The notes beneath the pieces were generated by a model. It saw only the letters and a list, made by a program, of their open reading frames with translations. It was not told the origin of the DNA and did not search any database. Below, in pieces: positions 7,714 through 14,149 of a stretch of 14,149 nt of DNA. The translations under genes and the position numbers were made by a program. The number at the start of each line of letters is the position of its first letter. Position 1 is the stretch's first letter. The stretch is from assembly GCA_016711105.1 (NCBI GenBank), contig JADJTO010000007.1:1-14149 (forward strand), read 5' to 3'. Origin of the DNA: Micropruina sp. GTDB taxonomy: Bacteria; Actinomycetota; Actinomycetes; Propionibacteriales; Propionibacteriaceae.

Positions 7714-10700
7714 CGTGGTCGGTCCGGAGGGGTTCAGTGAAGGGGAGTGGGAGCTGCTGGCTTTGGAGGTGCTGGCGGAGCAGGATTGGCGGCCGCTGCA
7801 TGGGACCAATATCGCGCCGGGGTCGGGGGAGCGGGTGTCGTGGGCGGATCCGGTCATCCCGGGCCGGTTGTTGGCGGTGATGCAGCGGCTGAACCCGCAG
7901 GTGCCGACCGAGTATGTCAAGCAGGCACACGCGGACATCCTCTCGCCGAAGTCCCAGGACGCGATCACCGAGAACCAACGGCTCCACGCCTTCCTCGTGG
8001 AGGGTTACCGGGGCATCAGCTCTGTCGACACGGACGGCACCGAGCAGACCCCGACGATCCGGCTAGTCAGCCAACTGGATCATGAGAACGAGTTCCTCGC
8101 CGTCAACCAGGTCACCGTCCGCGTCGGTGACCACGAGCGCCGGTTCGATCTGGTGCTGTATTGCAACGGGATGCCGGTGGCAGTTTTGGAGCTGAAGAAG
8201 GCCGGGTCGGCGACCGCCGATGTGGCGGCGGCGCACCGCAGCTGCGGACCTATGTCCACGAGTTGCCGATGGCGTTCCGGTTCTGCACGGTGGCGGTGGC
8301 CAGCGACGGGATCACCGCGCGCTACGGGACACCCTTCACGCCGTTGAACCATTTCTCGCCGTGGAACGTCGACGACGACGGGACGCCGGTCGTGTTCGGT
8401 CAGGTCCTCGACGACGTGCATCTGGGGACCGAGCTGGAGTTCCTCATCGAGGGGCGTGTTCAACCCGGCCCGATTCCTGCAGCTGCAGCGAGACTTCACG
8501 GCATACGACGAAGGGGCGCAGGGGCTGGAGAAGCGGATAGCCAAGCCGCACCAGTACTTCGCGGTGACCAAAGCGGTGGGCAGCACCGTCCTGGCGGTGG
8601 CGAGCAACGGCAAGGCCGGCGTGGTCTGGCACACCCAGGGCTCGGGCAAGTCGATGGAGATGGAGCTGTACGCGAACCGGGTGATCCGCCACCCGAAGCT
8701 GCTCAACCCGACGATCGTCGTGATCACCGACCGCACCGAGCTCGACGGTCAGCTGTTCGACACGTTCAACGCCTCGCTGCTGCTGCCCGAGAAACCGGTC
8801 CAGATCCGCACCCGCTCGCAGCTGCGGGAGCAGCTGACGCAGCGCCGCACCGGCGGGATCTACTTCACCACCTTGCAGAAGTTCGGCCGCAGCCAGGCCG
8901 AGCGGGATGCTGGCGCCGACCACCCGCTGCTCTCGGACCGGCACAACATCATCGTGGTCGTCGACGAGGCCCACCGCAGCCACTACGACGACCTCGACGG
9001 GTATGCCGCCCACCTCAAGGACGCGCTGCCGAACGCGGCGCTCATCGCGTTCACCGGGACCCCGATCTCGTTCGCGGACCGGAACACCCGTGAGGTGTTT
9101 GGGGAGTACATCGACATCTACGACCTGACCCGGGCGGTGCGCGACGGGGCGACGGTGCCGGTGTACTTCGAGCCGCGGCTGATCAAGGTCGCCTTCGCCG
9201 CCGATGTCAGCGAGGACGACATCGACACCGCCGCCGACGAGGCCGCGGTCGGCCTCGATTTGGCCGAGCGGGAACGGATCGAGCGCAGCGTCGCGGTCAT
9301 CAACGCCGTCTACGGGGCGCCGGAGCGGCTCGCGGCGTTGGCCGCCGACATCGTGACGCATTGGGAGAACCGCCGCACCCAGATGGCGAGCTTCATCGAC
9401 GCCCCCGGCAAGGCGATGATCGTCGGCGCTACCCGGGAGATCTGCGCCCGGCTCTACGACGAGATCGTCGCCCTGCGCCCAGATTGGCACGCCGACGCTC
9501 TGGAGGCGGGGAAGATCAAGGTCGTCTACTCCGGCGGCCCGCAGGACCAGCCACCCATCTCCACGCATGTCCGCCGGGACTCGGCGAACAAGGTCGTCAA
9601 GGCACGGCTGCGTGAGGTCGACGACGAGCTGGAGATCGTCATCGTCAAGGACATGATGCTCACCGGGTTCGACGCGCCCCCGCTGCACACCCTGTACCTC
9701 GACCGGCCGCTGAAAGGCGCCCTGCTCATGCAGACCCTCGCCCGGGTCAACCGCACCTTCCGCGGCAAGACCGACGGGCTGCTCACGGCATACGCGCCGC
9801 TGGCCGACAACCTGCACAAGGCGCTGGCCGAATACACCCAGGAAGACCAGCAGACCCGCCCGGTCGGGCGCAACATCGACGAAGCCGCCGCACTGGCCGA
9901 AACGCTCATCGACGAGATCGCCACCGTCTGCGCCGGCTACGACTGGAAGGCCACGCTGGGCCCGGACCGCAGGTCGTGGGTCAAGGCCGCCATCAGGCTG
10001 ACGAACTACCTGCGCGACCCTGCCACCCCCGGCAACCAGGCCGGCGAGGGCCAGGAGAGCCTCGGGGCGCGGTTCCGGCGGCTGTCCGGGCAACTGGCCC
10101 GGGCCTGGGCGCTTGCCTCGGGCAAGGACACCCTGGACCACCGCCGACTCGAGGTCCGGTTCTACGAAGAGGTCCGGGTGTGGATGGGCAAGTTCGACGC
10201 CCAGGCCCGCCAGGCCAGCGGCGAACCCGTCCCCGAGGACATCCAGCGGCTGCTGCGCCAGCTCGTCGCGCAGTCCGTCGACGACGGCGACATTGTCGAC
10301 ATCTACCAGGCCGCCGGGCTGCCCAAGCCGAGCCTGAACGACCTCAGCCCGGAGTTCCAGCAACGCGCCGTGCGCGCGGCCAACCCGCACCTGGCCATTG
10401 AGGCGCTGCGCGACGTGCTTAACCAGGAGTCCGGGCGGGTCACCCGGCACAACCTCGTCCGGCAGCGGGCGTTCTCCCAGCGGCTCACCGAGCTGATGAC
10501 CAAATACACCAACCAGCAGCTCACCTCCGCCGAGGTCATCGCCGAACTCATCGCCTTGGCCAAGGAGGTCGCCGCCGAGGGCAACCGCGGCCAGCGGTTC
10601 GACCCGCCGCTGTCCGAGGACGAACTCGCGTTCTACGACGCCGTGTCCCAGAACCAGTCCGCCGTGCAGCTGCAAGGCCAGGACGTGCTCGCCGCCATCG

Positions 10701-10894
10701 CCCGCGACCTGGTCGCCGTGATGCGCCGCGACATCAAGACCGACTGGACCGTCCGCGACGACGTACGCGCCAAGCTCCGCTCCTCGATCAAACGGCTGCT
10801 CGTTCTAAACAAGTACCCGCCGGACAAACAGCCCGAGGCGATCAGGCTCGTGATCGAGCAGATGGAGTCCATGGCCATGAGGTATGCCGCCTGA
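7703..10894 (+). CDS. hsdR: type I restriction endonuclease motor subunit HsdR (two compensating frameshifts)
   Basis: HsdR translocates DNA using ATP and cuts it. The start is uncertain: GTG 7703 overlaps the end of hsdS, and GTG 7715 lies just after it. The N-terminal PD-(D/E)XK nuclease site is FDLVLYCNGMPVAVLELKK (D149, E163, K165). Helicase motifs follow: TQGSGKS (311-317), VVVDEAHRSHYDD (DEAH from 421), FTGTPI, then GFDAPPLHTLYLDRPL and QTLARVNR. A long helical C-terminus, probably binding HsdM, completes about 1063 residues, a usual length. The frame slips at CC 8236-8237 (one C short of AHPQLRTYVHELP) and back at GGGG 8451-8454 (one G extra, restoring LIEGVFNPARF). The 215-nt segment between reads well in its own frame. 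As written, the product stops at 8347 with only the nuclease domain; an internal ATG at 8456 opens the rest. TGA 10892-10894 ends the operon. Confidence 0.95.
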
Positions 10895-10942
10895 CCGCGG
10901 AGCGCGTTTGATGGTCCAGCCACGGTCCTGCAGCCGGTCCTG

Positions 10943-10956
10943 ACAGGTAGACCTGT
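10943..10956. promoter_or_regulatory. 14-bp palindrome downstream of hsdR
   Basis: ACAGGT and ACCTGT are perfect arms around AG (ACAGGTAGACCTGT), 49 nt after the hsdR stop. The form suits a dimeric repressor or other protein site; as a hairpin it would be too short to terminate well. Confidence 0.4.
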
Positions 10957-10968
10957 GGCGCGTCGGCG

Positions 10969-11013
10969 GCAACTCGCTCGAGCAGGGCGTGCAGGGGCCC
11001 TCAAACGAGTTGC
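10969..11013 (+). terminator. possible weak terminator hairpin after hsdR
   Basis: GCAACTCG (10969-10976) and CGAGTTGC (11006-11013) are perfect 8-bp arms around a 29-nt loop that contains a small GGGGCCC self-pairing core. No T-run follows. It is the best stem between hsdR and vapB, but the long loop makes it weak. Confidence 0.3.
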
Positions 11014-11165
11014 GACCGACTCGGCTGCTTCAAAGCGGCAGCAGTGAGGACAGGACGAATGACGGAGCCTGAACAGCGTCGTGCGTCAAGGCCCTCCTCC
11101 TAGCCCGGAAGCGCGCTGACCGGTCCACCAACTGCGGCAATGAAATCGAGCGTGTGGAGAGCCAT

Positions 11166-11181
11166 GATATCGTGCGATATC
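11166..11181. promoter_or_regulatory. vapB autoregulatory operator
   Basis: GATATCGTGCGATATC is a 7-bp inverted repeat around TG, ending just before the vapB ribosome site (GGGAGG, 11183-11188). VapB antitoxins with VapC usually repress their own promoter through a palindrome in this position, and GATATC-type sites are common ahead of actinobacterial vapB genes. The operator is intact although the genes are not. Confidence 0.6.
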
Positions 11182-11194
11182 CGGGAGGTGTTCC

Positions 11195-11395
11195 GTGCCT
11201 GACGTCCTGATTCGTAACTTCCCCGCCGAGGACCTCAGCCTGCTCGACGAGCAGGCCGCGCGACTGGGTCTCTCGCGGACCTAGTATCTGCGCCGGCACC
11301 TGCAGGAGGCCCGCCGCACGGCAGGGTCGGTTACCGCGGTGATCTTCGTGCCGTGACCGGAACTGCTTCCCGACCTCGCCGAAGACACGGTCATG
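11195..11395 (+). pseudogene. vapB: VapB-type antitoxin, broken by a nonsense codon and frame changes
   Basis: GTG 11195 lies 6 nt after GGGAGG. The first 29 residues are a typical VapB DNA-binding N-terminus (PDVLIRNFPAEDLSLLDEQA, then ARLGLSRT). They are cut by TAG at 11282-11284, exactly where the family has Glu (SRTEYLRR), so GAG to TAG is likely. The frame continues YLRRHLQEARRTAGSVTA, then passes through a TGA at about 11354; GDLRA in the neighbouring frame and PELLPDLAEDTVMTDAW after it suggest two further indels. The C-terminal part that neutralises VapC would not be made. vapC overlaps its end. Confidence 0.75.
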
Positions 11396-11728
11396 ACCGA
11401 CGCCTGGTCACTGAGCAGGACCTGGCTTATCGACAAGTCCGCCCTCGTTCGGCTGGGTTCCAGCCCAGACGCTGAGCGGTGGGCGAACCGGGTTGAACGC
11501 GGGCTCGTCGCCATCAGCACGGTCACCCTGCTCGAGGCCGGGTTCTCGGCTCGGTCCGCGATCGAGCTGGCCCGGGCCATGGGGTCACCGCCGTTGGCCG
11601 CGATGCCCGTGGAGTACCTGACCCCCGCGGCCGAGGACCGGGCGGTGCAGGTGCAACGCCTGCTGGCCGAACGCGGCCGGCACCGCGGGCCGTCCATCCC
11701 GGACCTGCTGATCGCAGCCGCAGCCGAG
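11393..11728 (+). pseudogene. vapC: VapC-type PIN-domain RNase toxin, 3'-truncated by an IS remnant
   Basis: PIN-domain toxins cleave RNA with a cluster of acidic residues. ATG 11393 is open, but family proteins usually begin near WLIDKSALVRL, so the first ten residues may be a vapB tail read in frame. Asp14 (WLIDKSAL), Glu48 (TLLEAGFS) and Asp104 (SIPDLLIAAAAE) are present. Homology stops at Glu112. The last 20 or so residues, including the final acidic 'HxDxDF' part, are missing, and the frame runs on into transposase sequence (WGPRKLWHAARRA) to a stop at 12230-12232. The product is a chimera unlikely to be a working toxin. That fits its survival next to a broken antitoxin. Confidence 0.8.
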
Positions 11729-12475
11729 TGGGGCCCCCGCAAGCTGTGGCACGCCGCTCGCCGGGCGAGGACTGGACTCGGGGCCGCGACCAGCTCGTGG
11801 CGGCTGATGCGCGTGGTCGGGATCGCCGGCGTGGTCCGCGGAAGCCAACCACCCGCACCACCGTGCCCGAACAGGCGCGCCTCGGCACCCGGACCTGGTC
11901 AAGCGGGGCTGGGACGCACCCACCCGGGGTGGACCAGCTGTGGGTGGCGGACTTCTCACACGTGTGGACGCAGACCGGGTTCGTGTACGTCGCGTTCGTC
12001 GTTGACGTCTTCCCACGCCGCATCCTCGGGTTGCGGGTCGCGACCTCAAGCACACCCCACTGGTCACCGACGCGCTGCACCAAGCCCTGACCACCCGACA
12101 GATCAGCGAATCAGGCTGGGACGCGGCGGGATTGATTCTCCATTCGGACGCAGGAAGTCAATACACGTCGGTGGCGTTGACCGCCGAGCTCCTCCGCCAC
12201 GGGATGGAGGGCTCCATCGGCACCGTCGGTGACGCCCTGGACAACGCGCTGTACGAGTCCACCTCGGGCTGTTCAAGACAGAAGGCCATCAACGACGGCG
12301 GACCCACCCTTTGGGACCGATCGCCGAGCCGTGGAATGGCAGGTTGCCCGCTGGGTCCTCTGGTAAACCACCACCGGCTCCACTCCTCAATCGGAGACCC
12401 GCGGCCCATTGAGTTCGAGCAACATCACCGGCAGGCTACGACCGTGACCCCGATCCCGGACGGCGCGCAACTAAC
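11729..12475 (+). pseudogene. IS3-family transposase OrfB fragment, multiply frameshifted
   Basis: The pieces lie in all three + frames. In order they are: GPRKLWHAARRA, GEDWTRGRDQ, RLMRVVGIAGVVRG, KPTTRTTVPEQARLG, HPDLVKRGWDAPTR, VDQLWVADFSHVWTQTGFVY with VAFVVDVFPRRILGLRVATS, TPLVTDALHQALTTRQISES, HSDAGSQYTSVALTAELLRH, GTVGDALDNALYEST, and HHRLHSSIGDPRPIEFEQ. The DDE catalytic residues are visible: D in WVADF, D in HSDAG, E in NALYES. At least six frame changes are needed and the N-terminal helix-turn-helix half is missing, so it is not functional. The WTQTGFVYVAFVVDVF style matches actinobacterial IS3 elements. Confidence 0.85.
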
Positions 12476-12480
12476 CAGCC

Positions 12481-12503
12481 CTCCGGGAGACTCAGGCGGT
12501 TCA
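12481..12503. repeat. right terminal inverted repeat of the IS3-family remnant
   Basis: The sequence ends GGCGGTTCA, whose complement TGAACCGCC is the typical outer tip of IS3-family elements in actinobacteria (IS6110-like). It directly follows the transposase 3' end. No partner repeat is found on the left. Confidence 0.6.
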
Positions 12504-12550
12504 TCACCAATGTCTCCGCGGCGCCACATGGGATCTGCAAGACTCACCGG

Positions 12551-14149
12551 GTGAGCGCGACCGAGGGCGAAAACATCACACACTGGTCGATAGGCCTAGG
12601 CCCATACGACGACGAGGCGGTGCACACACTGCCCGCCCAGCTTGACCTCCTGAGGACGATGGCGGACGCCGGAGGCGCTGGACTCGGAACTTGTTCTGCG
12701 AGTGGAGACGGTGCGCCCTCGCGGCGCCGAGCTCCCAGGCGCGGGCGGATTGTCTGCACATCGCCCCCCAAGCGAAGACGGACCCCAAGCTACTTCAGTC
12801 CTTGGACGACTTTGCGTCGGTTGGCTTGATTGATGGTTATCACCTGTACCACGGACGCGAGGCAGCCGTAGTCCATCGGTACTCATACGCACTCGTCCCG
12901 CAAGTTCCCTCGGCCGCCGCCCTCCCCCTGAAACGGGACTGGTCACCCCTTTTCGACCTACTGCGGAAGCAGCGCCAGCAGATTGCGGTAGATATTTCTG
13001 TGGGCGTCCCCGATCTATCAATGCAGGCTCAGCAGATGGCGAGGTTCGGCGGACCCCACAACGGCCCACTAGTGATTGAAGCAAGCAACTCCTCGGATCC
13101 TGGCATACCCGCCTTCGCCGCAATGAGCGCCAATCCATCTAGCGTAGTGCTTGAGCTTCGCCTTACCGCCACTTCCGATAGGTCAATTTCGAAAGGGCTC
13201 TTAGCAATTGTCGGCCGACTCGTGCTTGGCCTCAGCGTTGAGGTCGTGGCGCTCGACCCCAAAGATGTCCGCGCAAGGTATAACGTTACCCCAATCGTGG
13301 GGCCGCCCGAGTCAGTCATTCGCGCCTGGCATGCTCCGTACGGTAAGATCCAAGGGCGGGGTTCGCTTGGTAAGAGAGCCACGCATATTGCAATTAGGGA
13401 GTCTCCCCGAAAGCTTAACGGGACGGCAATTGGGACCGCCACCTTCCACGGCGCCCGATACGATGAGGATCTGGCGGTAACGCTTCGCCGAAGGATCGCC
13501 TTCGTCACGTTTACGTTATTGGAAAGACGGGTTCGGGTAAGACCAACCTATTAAAGAACATGGCGGCGTCGGATATTGCACATGGCTACGGAGTTGCGAT
13601 TATCAGTCCGCACCCGGACCTTCCCGGAGTTCGTCCTTGATGCGTGTGAAAAGCGTCCGGGAGAGGTGACCTTTCTAGATTTCTCTAATCCTGACGAGGT
13701 GCCGATACTCAACCCTTACCCTTGACGTGGAGAATTCGCACGACTATCAAATGGCTGTCGAAGAGGTCATCGACATAATCATTCGCCGATCCTACAACCA
13801 ATTTACCGGACCGGTCTTCGAAGATACTGTGCGAATGATTCTTGGCGCACTACATAAGATGAATGGCGTGCGATGTGTCCCTTCGATACCTCTTGCGCTG
13901 GAGCTGCTGCGGACCCCTCGGATGCGAAAATGGACTGCGAACCATCTCCGTACGAAGGAGCCCGACCTGGCGGACCTCTGGGACACCTTCGGCGATTCCC
14001 TGAGCACGACAATCGCCGAAACGGCGCGCTGGACTCTAGCCAAGTTCGTTGACTTCGGAGTGAACGGCTCCCTCAGGACGCTTACAACTCAGGAAAGCGA
14101 CCTTTCGGTGAAGCGCATCTTCGAACAAAGGGGGGTGCTCATCGTATCT
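12551..14149 (+). pseudogene. HerA/VirD4-like ATPase (conjugative coupling or DNA-translocase type), frameshifted, cut by the window edge
   Basis: The recognisable core starts at about 13500: RHVYVIGKTGSGKTNLLKNM (Walker A GKTGSGKT, nt 13521-13544), GYGVAIISPHPDL, GEVTFLDFSNPDEVPILNP, YNQFTGPVFEDTVRMILGAL, then an open frame to 14149 (KRIFEQRGVLIVS). This order is typical of the type IV coupling-protein/DUF87 group, ring ATPases that drive DNA through a membrane or along DNA. The part upstream (12691-13490, RDWSPLFDLLRKQRQQIAVD) fits the N-terminal region of these long proteins. Breaks: GG 13493-13494 (one G short), CCC 13623-13625 (one C extra) and TT near 13716-13717; probably two more at 12665-12750. 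The start is uncertain: GTG 12551 has no ribosome site and begins 48 nt after the IS end, so the true 5' end may be lost. Composition is less G+C-rich than the RM operon. Confidence 0.75.

Larger units (their letters stand above)
10895..11165. other. intergenic stretch after the RM operon, no convincing gene
   Basis: No reading frame here has recognisable family features or a good ribosome site. It contains two inverted repeats, listed separately, and then featureless sequence up to the vapB operator. No tRNA or integration-site core could be recognised. Confidence 0.6.
11729..12503 (+). mobile_element. IS3-family insertion sequence, right-hand remnant
   Basis: Only the 3' two-thirds of the transposase OrfB and the right terminal repeat remain. 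OrfA, the OrfB start and the left end are missing, and no left-end TGAACCGCC copy is seen in the window. The left junction falls inside vapC at 11728/11729; the right end is GGCGGTTCA at 12495-12503. Full IS3 elements are about 1.2-1.5 kb, so roughly 0.5 kb has been lost, which implies deletion or recombination at the left junction rather than simple insertion. Confidence 0.8.

Noticed and set aside
8444..10675. 743-codon minus-strand open frame
   Set aside because: It is antisense to hsdR, whose helicase motifs are unmistakable on the + strand.
10895..11195. tRNA gene or integration site downstream of hsdR
   Set aside because: I could not find a cloverleaf, a T-loop GTTCRA core with paired arms, or a repeated att-like sequence elsewhere in the window.

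Overview
The window is strongly G+C-rich. Its codons mostly end in G or C, GTG starts occur, and Shine-Dalgarno sites are clear. The protein families (VTVTA-linker secreted protein, actinobacterial-style VapBC, IS3-type right end beginning TGAACCGCC) point to an actinobacterium. Most of the window reads as an accessory island built around a type I restriction-modification (RM) locus.

Layout. (1) 3-419: the 3' end of a + strand gene of uncertain family. (2) 584-2610: two minus-strand genes, a small exported protein with a Thr/Ala/Val linker and a 490-residue helical protein with a nuclease-fold-like C-terminal domain whose active site looks incomplete; a perfect 12-bp inverted repeat lies between them. 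(3) 2611-2834: a divergent control region with a 12-bp palindrome and three tandem 12-bp repeats. (4) 2835-10894: a tightly packed + strand operon. It starts with a 680-residue fusion (helix-turn-helix, degenerate adenine-methylase-like core, HsdS-like recognition segment), followed by hsdM, hsdS and hsdR with a 5-nt gap or short overlaps. (5) 11166-11728: a decayed vapBC toxin-antitoxin pair that keeps its palindromic operator. (6) 11729-12503: the right part of an IS3-family insertion sequence fused to the cut end of vapC. (7) 12551 to the right edge: a less G+C-rich, multiply frameshifted gene for a HerA/VirD4-like ATPase, incomplete at the edge.

How the genes may work together. HsdM, HsdS and HsdR should form a modification and restriction complex; HsdS has two recognition domains and sets the target. 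The 680-residue leader gene has no visible SAM-binding or NPPF motif, so it is better read as a pseudo-methylase that binds DNA, perhaps an operon regulator or an alternative specificity factor. The divergent 490-residue gene may be a partner. The VapBC, IS and VirD4-like remnants mark this as a mobile, rearranged neighbourhood.

Caution on sequence quality. hsdM, hsdS, hsdR and the ATPase gene are each broken by single-base length changes, nearly all in short G or C runs, and each is restored by a one-base correction. The two large genes at 1138-2610 and 2835-4877 have none. This may be uncorrected homopolymer error rather than true decay, so the RM system may be intact in the organism.
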